Origin: Daphnia carinata
Taxonomy: Eukaryota > Arthropoda > Branchiopoda > Diplostraca > Daphniidae
Direction of reading: 5' to 3'
DNA: 64,000 nucleotides
NCBI RefSeq assembly: GCF_022539665.2
Contig: NC_081336.1
Span: forward strand, 5,720,221-5,784,220
A model generated the notes under the pieces. It saw nothing but the letters and a program-made list of their open reading frames with translations. It was not told the origin of the DNA and searched no databases. The first letter of the stretch is position 1. Each line of letters starts with the position of its first letter. The translations under genes were made by a program, and so were the position numbers. Below are positions 43,401 to 51,899 of the stretch, piece after piece.

Positions 43401-45220
43401 TTACAATCAGTGAATCATCATGGACGGTGGCCACGGATGTGATCCTACAAGATGCAGAGAAGGCCGTCACGATAGTAGAAAAACACCTGGAGGAATTGGC
43501 CTTACTGGCAGCAAAACATAGAAAGGATGGAGCAAAATTTGAAAAAGAAGACGGACACGCGGCATGGAGGGACACCACAAGTTTTATGACAGCAAGTAAA
43601 ATCGAGAATAAAGTGCTACTACTGAGCAGAACATTAAACTTATCCAAAACAAGATTGACAACATGTGCGATGACTCTGACAGGAGCGGCTAGAGCGAAAA
43701 GAGGAGTGATAGATTTGGGTGGCACGGCACTTAAGTGGTTGTTTGGTGTCTCCACTCAGGCGGATTTGGTAGAACTAAATAAGAAAATTGATGCAATGGG
43801 AAACCAAAAACAAGAAATAGTCCATGTACTGGAGCAACATGCATCGATCATAAATGAGAGCCTACAACTATCACGATCAAGTGTAGCATTGTTGCAGGAA
43901 CTACAACAGCAGTCCACGATACTTCAGAAGAGGGCAGATGATATTTCGGATCACATTCAGGCGTATGAACTAGCACACATACAACAAGAGCAGTACTTCG
44001 CAGAGCTGGACTCGACGTTCGAATCATTGGAACAAGTGATCGGATGGCTTCAACAACAAATCGGGGACTGGGAAATAGGATTAACAACGCTGGCTAACGG
44101 GCATTTACCACCACAAATCTTCTCGCCTACAGAACTAGAGAGAGCGATAAAAGAGATAAATAAACATTTACCATTGGGCTGGACGATACCAGCAGAGGAA
44201 TTATGGGTTATCTATCGGGAAGCACGGGTGTCGGTCGCAGCTACCCATAATAAGTTCCGCCTCTTTATCGAAATCCCCATTTATGACCACGCACAACACT
44301 TTAATTTGTTCAAGCTAGTTAGGTTAACAAAACCAACCAAAAACGGCACACACGGGGTACAAATAACCAACTTGCCAGATTTTCTGGCAATAACAGCCGA
44401 CTTAGATACGTTTGTCGAGTTATCAAAAGACGAAATGAGTAACTGTCGACGACTAGATAAACAACTATGCAAATTCCATACGGGATTTTCAAAAAGGGGC
44501 AAAAGGAAATCGTGTGCGGTTGCGCTGTTCAACAACGAGGAAGCTCAAGTCAAAGCGTATTGTCAGAAACAATTCATACAGTGGAATGGCCCGGAAGTAG
44601 TCTATCTAGGACAAAACCAATGGGCATTCTCAGCGACAGGCCCACATAACGTGGTTTTTTCATGCCCTCCGGACAGTAAGCAAGTACCGTCACAACGCCT
44701 ACAATTACCGGCAGTAGGATACTTTGAAGTCCCACAAGGATGCACAGCTCGCACAGAGGATTGGATATTTCCAGCAAGCCTGGAAGGCACCACAACAGCC
44801 GCAGCCATATCAATTCATATGCCAGACCTACCGGAGTTCCGTCCAAACATCACCAACCCAAAAATGGCAACGGTCGTACAGTTCCCGCCATCAAATGCGT
44901 CACACCTCGACAAGTTCAGCAGCATGTTGCGACAACAAGAAAAACTAGAAGCAGCAGCAACGCTAACACATAATCAGATTTTGAACCTGCTGGACGCGTT
45001 GCCAACGTCAAACTATGGGAACTACCCATACGAATGGATATTAGCGTTTGTCATTCTACTACTCAGTGTTTTCGGCCTGACAGGATTCACACTACGGCTT
45101 GCACAACGCTTAGATACCCACATCAAAGATGGCATGCAGGGATATGAAACAACGGATCACGCACTACGAGGAGCGGCCACCGAGGAACGACTGATTCGGA
45201 CACAAGACACGGACTTTTGA
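40373..45220 (+). CDS. pol-env: Element 2 pol-env: RT, RNase H, integrase fused in frame to F-type envelope
   Basis: One ORF of 1615 codons. RT (residues about 20-330): WRFCVDYRGLN, DLQSGYHQ, catalytic YLDDVVVY; the usual FGLTNAP box reads FELTNGP. RNase H: MTDACGYGIGAVLSQ, SITEKECLALIW, TDHEALCW. Integrase: HND...GHMGIQKT...CPQCQ, then VDLLGP, ITDRGKCF, GQVERMN and GPYEV. From about 975 the frame continues without a stop into env: hydrophobic leader IIHLLFLLLIGCTFSTSA, furin site RAKR (about 1107) before GVIDLGGTALKWLFG, heptad-repeat helices, Cys-rich stem, membrane span WILAFVILLLSVFGLTGF (about 1555-1573) and a short tail. Env is usually made from spliced RNA; TTTTTTCAG at 43288-43296 could be the acceptor. 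Confidence 0.92.
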   Translation: MGFCTTAEHQINIKEGALPIYQRPNASAWKARKIIQGLSEDMIKAGIIERSESPWGAPVVLIKKKDGSWRFCVDYRGLNEVTVRDVYPLPRINDILSKLEGAEYFSIMDLQSGYHQLPLRKEDREKTVFITADGLYQFKVLPFELTNGPSAFQRAMDVILGGLRWNSCLVYLDDVVVYAPDFQTHVHRLHLVLSCLAKAGLKLKGNKCQFAMTTLKVLGHVVSKQGISPDPEKIAAVADFAECNEGKTLAEKIRRVQSFVGLCSYYRRHIKNFAKLAQTLTRLTKKGTSFIWEEAQRTSFINLKQMLTAAPILAHPDYEAPMIIMTDACGYGIGAVLSQSKDGKEYPLAYASRLMSKSEVNYSITEKECLALIWGLKKFRSFVWGCKVIIVTDHEALCWLRTKKDLAGRLARWSLCLLEYDVEIRYRNGKLHSNADCLSRYPIPITETETEDRCIAIGILQYNQADFMSTDILLDLAQKQRGVSKWGKLMEKLELQRSAGRCFSLDEGKLYKKKTKWGIQWLRLCVPPDYRHMVLTACHNDPYSGHMGIQKTLQKITHHFFWEDMAKDVMEYVKTCPQCQTRKSPKLLPGGMLQCIKVARPFQKVGVDLLGPFTLSDSGNKMIIVAVDYLTKWVELKALPSGKAEDVTKFLVEYIALRHGMPEAIITDRGKCFLAEVTQTMFQKLGFRHKTTSSYHPQANGQVERMNHTLATMMSMYVSNDQKNWDELLQHICFAYNTARQESTGFSPFFLLYGREPVLPIDLLTGAQPNPRLSTDLAKKTYVEQLMSDLSIARDIVRTRLQHAQEKQKMGYDAHHRIVTFQAGDMVLIYKPIRKKGRSDKLLHRWIGPYEVLRQTTPVNYEVQPKRKGGKTEIVHVVSMKLFHQTSTLQEGLAQRSSADNGRVKHQENRSESTSAEDETTEIIENEEEEQTARQKNSNIQVSHSMEQTSEREGNTQEMGLTRPLRNRRKPDFFRAGIIHLLFLLLIGCTFSTSAMMVRDTVIFKEQPGITISESSWTVATDVILQDAEKAVTIVEKHLEELALLAAKHRKDGAKFEKEDGHAAWRDTTSFMTASKIENKVLLLSRTLNLSKTRLTTCAMTLTGAARAKRGVIDLGGTALKWLFGVSTQADLVELNKKIDAMGNQKQEIVHVLEQHASIINESLQLSRSSVALLQELQQQSTILQKRADDISDHIQAYELAHIQQEQYFAELDSTFESLEQVIGWLQQQIGDWEIGLTTLANGHLPPQIFSPTELERAIKEINKHLPLGWTIPAEELWVIYREARVSVAATHNKFRLFIEIPIYDHAQHFNLFKLVRLTKPTKNGTHGVQITNLPDFLAITADLDTFVELSKDEMSNCRRLDKQLCKFHTGFSKRGKRKSCAVALFNNEEAQVKAYCQKQFIQWNGPEVVYLGQNQWAFSATGPHNVVFSCPPDSKQVPSQRLQLPAVGYFEVPQGCTARTEDWIFPASLEGTTTAAAISIHMPDLPEFRPNITNPKMATVVQFPPSNASHLDKFSSMLRQQEKLEAAATLTHNQILNLLDALPTSNYGNYPYEWILAFVILLLSVFGLTGFTLRLAQRLDTHIKDGMQGYETTDHALRGAATEERLIRTQDTDF

Positions 45221-45345
45221 ACACGGAAAACGGATGTTACCAATGTTGTTTTATTATTATTTTACTATTACTATTATCTTTCGCTATCACTCTAATCGTT
45301 GCATACTATGGCAATCGGGGGCGATCGCCTTCGAACGGGGGGACC

Positions 45346-45760
45346 TGTCACGTGGATTCGGAGGACATCCACGTGTTAACGAGGGACACGTGGAGTCCGA
45401 GGACATCCACGTGCTGGGAACGTCTCGTACATCAGCCCCAACCCATTTTCTCCGCTTTCACTTCCGTAAGGTCAAGTAGAATTATCTGCTTGACCATCTT
45501 ATTGGAAGAGCTTACCCCTTCTATGCGCTTTCTATTCGAACGGTCACGTAGAGGTTATCTACGTGACCATCTCCTTTACTTCCCGCGTCACCCTAGCGGG
45601 TAACGACCCTTTTGCTTTAAATAGGAGGGCCTACGAGTGAGACGAGGCTCTCAGTAGACAGTTGGATGTGGAGTGTTAAGTGTGGCAGAAATTAATACAC
45701 CAGGTTCAAAAGCGCTGTGAGTCAGTCCTTTTTTAGTGGAGTGCGGCAGTAGCCGTCACA
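45346..45760 (+). repeat. Element 2, 3' LTR
   Basis: TGTCACGTGG... to GCCGTCACA, 415 bp, preceded by the polypurine tract GAACGGGGGGACC (45333-45345) and followed by ATAT. All four U3 palindromes are kept. Confidence 0.95.
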
Positions 45761-45764
45761 ATAT

Positions 45765-46198
45765 AACTACAAGGGAAATTTTTAAAGGGTATTCACTGAA
45801 AAGTTTAGAAAACGTGTTAACAAAATTTCTAGCATAAGCAAATATTTCCTTAAATAACATGGCTATGCCATCACCCACCTTGTTGCCGAAAGCGATGTTC
45901 AGATGTTTGTTTTGACTAGCTTCCTAATTGGCATGCGGGTTTGTTTTACGCTGACTTGTACACAGGGCATGGCAAGTAAAAGAGGAGCTCAGTTGATGTG
46001 ATGTGACGGAACTCCTGGCAAGGAGTTATATTCCCAAGAGTTAGAGTCCCAAGAGTTAAAGTAACTACACTGGAAAAGCACTACATCGGAGACGCTAGTC
46101 CATACTTTCATACAACATCCGCAAGAAAATTGTGGCTGTAAAATCAATTATTGGTAGAGATGAACTCGGGTTTTCAACAGGAGCCAGTGGTTTGAAAT
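45765..46198. other. Spacer after element 2
   Basis: No gene recognised. A short direct repeat CCAAGAGTTAGAGT / CCAAGAGTTAAAGT lies near 46033-46064. Confidence 0.45.
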
Positions 46199-46925
46199 AT
46201 TGGATCACCCCAAGACAGACCGCTTACGTTGTCCCTACCCGGGACATAGCCTTAGGATATGATGGTACCAAATGCGAGAAATAGGTGATCCAATATACTG
46301 TCGCGAGGGGAAAATAGTGACGTGGTTCTCATTTCTGAAAAGACGTGACAACCAACGTTTGAATTGCGTGCAATGCATCTTCCCTTGAAAAAGATGATTG
46401 CAACAGGCCAATAATTAGTAACAGATAGTTATCCCTAGAATTCATGAAACCCTAGAGATGGGGCGTATATCCTTCACGAGGGTATAAAAGCCCATACATT
46501 TTTTACCCTAAGTTAGTTCTTATCAAGTCCTCTAGTGAGTTCTTTTCAAGTTCTCAATTTCTTGAGTTCTTAGGCTCTCTTCAAGTTTTCCTACAGTTCT
46601 CTTCACGTTCAAGTTAAGTAAAAGTGTAGTTATTCTTTATTTCTGCTATGTCTTGTATTTCTTCTTAAAATTCAATACAATTCATTAACAAAGTAAAGTC
46701 CAGTGTGACAATATTAAATCTGTGATCCCATATTTCAAATCTATGAAATTAATAATTAAAAATAAGGAAAGATCACGAGCACCATTTTACCTTTGTAATG
46801 GAGAAAACCTGGTCGTTCTACGGTCATAATCAATCCACGAAAAGACTTCCGGCTTGAGACACCGTAGGGCCTATCTCCCACGGGTTAAGACACCAAAATT
46901 CGCAGATCGTGATCCAATTCCTTTG
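46199..46925. mobile_element. Non-autonomous repeat interrupted by a solo LTR
   Basis: Left end ATTGGATCACC, right end CGTGATCCAATT, with the internal block GAGACACCGTAGGGCCTATC and AAGACACCAAAATT. The same blocks occur at about 57945-58280. Without the inserted LTR and its duplicated target, the element would be about 310 bp. A further inverted pair TATTGGATCACC / GGTGATCCAATA encloses 46198-46295. Confidence 0.6.
46299..46710 (+). repeat. Solo LTR
   Basis: TGTCGCGAGGG... to ...CCAGTGTGACA, 412 bp, TATAAAA near 46483, repeats of GAGTTCTT/CAAGTTCTC in R. No internal region on either side. Flanked by ATAC and ATAT. Related to the LTR at 19711-20058. Confidence 0.75.
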
Positions 46926-46982
46926 GTAGTACTTTATAAATCTCAAAATAAACAAACAACGGCACTGTTGAAACATTTCTTT

Positions 46983-47425
46983 CTTTGAATTTATTTGGAA
47001 TGTAGTTTAACCATTATATGGGAATACCAGAATGAACTAATAGTTATGGCTGTTGAAACAGACAAGTCTCTGTGGCTTTTTGTGAATGCAGTCTAGAATG
47101 TGGAAATACAGAATGAACACTTAAACAGTAAGTTAAAAGTTTCGTGTTGTGTGGAAAAAGGGACTAGTCTCAGAATTTTTTGGAACACGGTCAATCTATG
47201 ATGTAAGAATGTCAAAGTGAAACAATCTATTGAAGCGTTTGAAAGAGACAGGGCTCTGAATTTATTGGGAAAACAGTGAAACTATAATATAGGAATGTCA
47301 AAATAAACATTTAATTGAAGTATTTGAAAAATAGTCTCTTAATTTTCCTGGAATGCCCTTAGTCAATTCCTATTTTAGAATGACCAACAACTGGAGTGTT
47401 CTTCACAGACCGGTTTCTGAAAGTC
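46983..47425. repeat. Degenerate ~84-bp tandem repeat, about five units
   Basis: Each unit contains a TTT-GGAA(T/C)--G start, a GGAAT(G/A)-CA-AATGAAC-type core and a run near GAAACAGACAAGTCTCTG. Units are strongly diverged; an old satellite fragment. Confidence 0.5.
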
Positions 47426-47475
47426 TTGCATTGAATGCAGACCAACTATGAACCTGGAGTGTTAATAAGTAACCG

Positions 47476-47698
47476 CCCTAATAGCACATCGGTACCGTTT
47501 TGGCACCGTTTTGGTGCCGGGTTTAGGTATGTCAGGTACCGTTTTGGTGCCCCATTCCCATCGAATTCATTACGAATTCGCACACTGTTTCCCCCCCCAA
47601 ACACCGGAAAACCGGCACCAGTTTAACACCCAATATACGGCACCAAAACGGTGCCGTTATTGTAATCAAAATGACATGGGGTTTTCATGCCAGTATAT
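47476..47698 (-). repeat. 223-bp GGTACC/GGTGCC-rich repeat, copy 2
   Basis: Reverse complement of 18256-18478, same length and few differences (a run of eight C in place of a mixed stretch). Flanks differ from those of copy 1, so it is a dispersed element. No ORF. Confidence 0.85.
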
Positions 47699-47913
47699 GG
47701 TTACGGATCGGGTACCCAATTTTGGCTTACATTGGTGAAGTAAAAATAAATACTGATAACAGAAACTGATTTCTTTATTTTTCTTATAAATTAACATAAA
47801 CATGAGATTTCCTTGAACATAAATTACACAGAACGGAATGAAAACAAACATTTCTTGACTAAAGAAAATAAATGCAAAAAAGAATTGTTTTCTTTGGAGT
47901 TTCGACGGGATAT

Positions 47914-48850
47914 TTAAGAAGAATTATCTGAATTTTTGTGTGGATTTTTTGGTTTGTCTTCGTTGCGCCCGAAACTCCGTAGATCGCCACAAAGACTCGC
48001 CATCCTCTTTTCGTCCAGGGGAAACTTGGAATGTTTACTGGCGTCTACAAAAAAATAGTTAACTATAGAAAATTTTTGTTAATAAATATAACATTAATAC
48101 TTATAATTAATTTCCCAGAGATGTATCCTCCAATATCAAGTTATCATTATAACCTTTGTAAGTTACTTTTCCGCCAAAATCTTTTTTACGCTTCGAGACT
48201 TGAATTATTATTCGAGGCGAAAAGAATTTCGAAAAGAAAATGAATTTTACTTACCCGTAGTCAAACGGGGAGTAGACTTCCGCACGCCGGAGGTCGAAGC
48301 AAAAGCAATATGCTTAGAGGATCCTGAACAAAAGCAAATGGCTGATTTAATTGGCCTGCATAATACTATCTTATTTAACTTAACTTGCTTGCAAGGTTGA
48401 CGTTGTGATGTTGTAATCGCACTTTCCGCATCACTTTCAGAGACATTCTCCGGAACGCATAAGATGTCACAATAGCGGTCAGGAGAAGGAATCTGTTCCC
48501 ATTGGATATCTCAAATTCAAATAAGTATTAAAATTTTGAATTAGTATTGAAACATTAAAAAACCTACTTACCTTCAGCTGGATTTAAGAGCGGTGCGGGA
48601 GGGATTTCATTAGCGTCAAATCCCTCATCGATATCGGAATCGCTGTCTGAAGACTGCACGGGACCCAGAATTCTCCTGAGCTTTATTTCCTTCAGCTTCG
48701 AGCATTGGGAGATTGCGGCTGTCTTGTGCGAAATGTATCGCTTCCGCAATCCTCTACCCCTGTTGTTTTCCTCACTAGGCGTAAGGTTGGTAGTTTCCCT
48801 TCGGGCGCCAACTTTCAACAGGCCAAAGCATCCCTGGCCTGTTTGTATGT
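47914..48850 (-). CDS. Unrecognised gene, at least three exons
   Basis: Read on the - strand: exon about 48850-48572 (5' limit uncertain), exon 48509-48255, exon 48044-47914. Both donors are GGTAAGT; acceptors are TTTGAG and TTTTTTTGTAG. Phases match at both junctions and the last frame ends TAA at 47916-47914, with AATAAA on this strand at 47779-47774. The first exon encodes KVGARRETTNLTPSEEN, a basic RGRGLRKR stretch and an acidic SSDSDSDIDEGFD patch. The second begins IQWEQIPSPDRYCDILCVPE; the third has DEKRMASLCGDLRS. No known domain. Low-complexity charged patches suggest a nuclear protein (inference). The joins are good evidence that it is, or recently was, a real gene. Confidence 0.6.
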
Positions 48851-49140
48851 TCGTGAAATAGCAGCGAATAGCAATAAATAATAGTTATTGAATGAAGCTG
48901 TTGCATTAAGGGTGCTCCACCCTGTAGAAGGTGTGCTGCCTTTGATTATTAATTTGTCCACATTGTTATTGTTTTCAGGCCATCGCATGGTATTGGTACT
49001 CTTGTTGTACCACGATGAGAGCCCTATGGTCAGTCCCTGCAGCAACTTGTTTTCAACAATCACATATTTGTGGGATTTGGTGTTGATAGCCTGCAATGAA
49101 TTGCAGGCTTCTTTGTAACTACCTATAATAAAGTTATTAA
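48851..49140 (-). CDS. Possible upstream exon of the unrecognised gene
   Basis: An open - strand frame follows an acceptor-like TTTATTATAG at about 49131 and reads SYKEACNSLQAINTKSHKYV, later WPENNNNVDKLIIKGSTPSTGWSTL, then stops in a frame one base off the downstream exon. It may be an upstream exon joined by an intron I could not place, or a frameshifted part of the same gene. A perfect palindrome GCCTGCAATTCATTGCAGGC lies inside it. Confidence 0.3.
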
Positions 49141-49189
49141 TGAAGGTTAGTTTAAAATTATGATTTACTTTACCACAGGATTTCACAAT

Positions 49190-49688
49190 TCATGCTGGGA
49201 CACTCTCCCAATCATCTGATGAAACACTGATGAAACACAAATGACGACACATCGACGCAGTCGGGTGGCCACAAGACGTTTTAACCATCGAATCAAGAAT
49301 GAAGAATAATGGCATTAACTTCTAAATTTTCCTGTCGCAGTACTAAGTACTTAGAAGGTCCTTCGATTTTGCATACTAATGTTTACGTTCAATCTACGAG
49401 TATAGAACACTTCTAGAGAAACGTTGCCATACGTAAGTATCTGCACTCTCTATATATCAAGACTTATGTTATTAAATATATATTATATAGAATTTTCCCT
49501 CCACCACGTTAATTTTGTTGATGCAAAAACATATAATTTATTTTTGAACCTTCAAATATGGCACAATACCCAAGTTTTTATTAATTACAGGAAGGGACAT
49601 AATAATATAGTAAAACAAGTGGCAACGTTCATTTCATCTCTGAAGAAGACGCCGTGAATGATAACATTTAAATGATGCCACTTTGAAG
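49190..49688. other. Spacer
   Basis: AT-rich; no feature supported. Confidence 0.45.
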
Positions 49689-49689
49689 T

Positions 49690-49975
49690 CGATTTCGTGC
49701 CTAAAACGTGTGTCGGCCCTCTTCGTCATCTGCGGAAGGTTTCGGGTGACGAAATGGTACCCTTTTCATACCCGCCTTGAGGATGTCTTAGGTATCCTGC
49801 AAACGGGTACCATTTTGGTGCCGTTTTTGGTGCCTGAAACGTGTGTCGGCTCTCCGTCATCTCCGGAAGGTTTCGGGTGACGAAATGGTACCCTTTTCAT
49901 ACCCGCCTTGAGGATACCTTAGGTATCCTGCAAACGGGTACCATTTTGGTGCCGTTTTGGTGCCTGAAATCGGCG
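49690..49975. repeat. Two tandem copies of a ~140-bp GGTACC-containing unit
   Basis: Each unit runs from CCTAAAACGTGTGTCGG or CCTGAAACGTGTGTCGG through GGTTTCGGGTGACGAAATGG and TACCCTTTTCATACCCGCC to GGGTACCATTTTGGTGCCG. The copies are about 95% alike. The end motif GGTACC-N-TTTTGGTGCC is shared with the 223-bp repeats. Confidence 0.8.
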
Positions 49976-50020
49976 CGGATGCCTTTCCGGCATGTACGGC
50001 ACCTTTCGGGTACCGTCAGT

Positions 50021-50367
50021 CCTATTCCTTTTATTTTGTTCCAATAGGAACGATAAGCATCCAATTCGGTAAAAGTTGGTTATGACCACAAAAATTGCAA
50101 TAAAAGTAATACAAATTTTTGTAGTATGTGTAAAAGTATTTCATTAAATGAACTCTATTAAATATAATATAGTTCATGTTCTCCTGCAATTTTATTAAAA
50201 TAGGAAAAGAAAAAAAAGTTTTTTGAACCATTTAACTAATGAGTTGACACCATCGGTTTTTTATAAAGGAAAATGGATACAAGCCGACGCTCTTACGCAA
50301 TACATTGCCTACCGGATTGGAGGCTCATCGTTCCTATTGGAATTAAGTAGAAGGAGAAATAGGACTA
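50021..50367. mobile_element. MITE with ~45-bp terminal inverted repeats
   Basis: Left CAGTCCTATTCC...TTCCAATAGGAACGAT and right ATCGTTCCTATTGGAA...GAAATAGGACTAATG are inverted with some mismatches. AT-rich interior without ORF. A second inverted pair of AAATAGGACT / AGTCCTATTT follows at 50380-50450, as if another copy end lies alongside. Confidence 0.65.
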
Positions 50368-50450
50368 ATGACGTGGAGGAATAGGACTGTCCTTAAATAC
50401 TTTAAAAGTCAGTCCTATTTCTCCCAGTCCTATTTCTCCAGTCAGATTTC

Positions 50451-51899
50451 GTTTCAGTCGTATTTCACCGCCAATCGTGGCTTTACGAGTTTTCCTTGGC
50501 CGCCACGGTAACAGTTGATTCTCGTTATGGGACCCGATGTTCATCATTAGAAATAGACCATCCTCTTGGTAGTTCCTCATTTATAGTTTTGATAAATTTG
50601 ACGAATCTAGCTAACGAGATTTGAAGGGCCAAATAATCGTTGGCTAATAGACTAAAACCGATGTCGAGGCTATGAGCCAGTTATAATCAAAGCAGAATTT
50701 CAAACATTGTTTCGAATGTTTCATCTAGCTGGAAAAAATAGTCGAAGTGATTCAGTTCTAAATCTTCTACGTTGACCCTCCTTTCCATTATGTTCCTTGC
50801 ACGATTGTCGCGTCGGCAAAATTCAACTCAGCACCGCGACGGCCCCACCACCGCCAGGAAGAAGATCCGGCTCTGTTTATGGTCGTCCACCTGAACGCCA
50901 TCCCCTTCGCGGAAAATAAACAAAGCGGCTCTTCCTGATTTTGACTTCCCTTGTATTGGTTGTGTTTTATCAACCATCTATATGATGGAGATGCAGAGTA
51001 AGACCTGTTCGACGGAGTAGGGAAAGCGCAATCTTTGATCTTTTCGCACTGATCGATGTGTGTTATCGAATAAGGGACTAGAAGGCAGGTGCTGATTAGG
51101 GGTCCTTGGGAACTGTAACCGGGTGGCTAGGGAGTGTCCTAAATTTCCAAGAAACAGGACCATAGACCTGGCCGAATTGCTTGATTTGCTGTTGTGTTGT
51201 AAATCCCCCGAACAACTTGTGGAAACCGGTGGTAAAAACCGGACAGGTCTACCGTTGGGTGTGAGATATAGAAGTGGTAAGAAAGATGAGTACGGATCCA
51301 TCTAGGCAGGGCAGGCGTCTACGAGGATTAGCCGCGTCACCTAAGTAAGGTAAGACAACGCAACGCAGGCCCTGACGGTAGGCAAGTAGCATTACCAACG
51401 AGTATTGCGAAAGCAGGGACACAGACTGCAGCAGTCATCGGCCATACTATTCCGAGAAGAGGTATGATTGAACTAGATAAGAGAACCAAACATAAGGACA
51501 AATCTTTCTTGCAGTTATCGGGAGCTCGGCCAAGAAATGAAAGAGAGATAGGGGTTTAAGAGAACAACCAGTCGTGAAACCAAACGTAGCTTAGTGGAGA
51601 TACCCGAAGCAGATTGTACGCCCCTAATCCCCTACAGGTTCAAGACCGTGGAATCAGGTAAAATTCGCCGATAAAGACGTAGAGCAGGCACAAGGAGCTG
51701 AAGCCCTTCCGCGGGACGTAAGAAAAGCAGAAGAGCCCAAAATCAGGATAGAGCCCGCCAATACCGGTCGGAATGAGCAAACGCGTACAGACCCGGGAGA
51801 GCAAGAGGAGGTTGCTGAAGAACAAGAAGCCCTTAGCGATCGCTAAAGTGAAGGAAGTGAAGAGGAAGTAGACGATTTCCATAGACCTCTACCTCCCGC
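50451..51899. other. Region without a recognised gene
   Basis: From about 51300 the sequence is purine-rich and retroelement-like in composition and may be the leader or far 5' gag of the relic at 51900, but no motif proves it. Confidence 0.35.

Larger units (their letters stand above)
37308..45760 (+). mobile_element. Element 2: young Gypsy-type LTR retroelement with F-type env (8453 bp)
   Basis: Two 415-bp LTRs differ at only two bases (second base G to T at the 5' LTR start; one C/A near 37410), flanked by ATAT on both sides (37304-37307, 45761-45764). The order LTR, primer site, gag-protease, RT-RNaseH-integrase, env, LTR is that of errantivirus-like Gypsy elements. All ORFs are long and open; the only break is a -1 frame change between protease and RT. 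A recent insertion and possibly competent. Described only. Confidence 0.95.

Noticed and set aside
46198..46295. 98-bp inverted-repeat unit as a separate MITE
   Set aside because: Homology continues on the far side of the solo LTR, so it is better read as the left part of one larger repeat.
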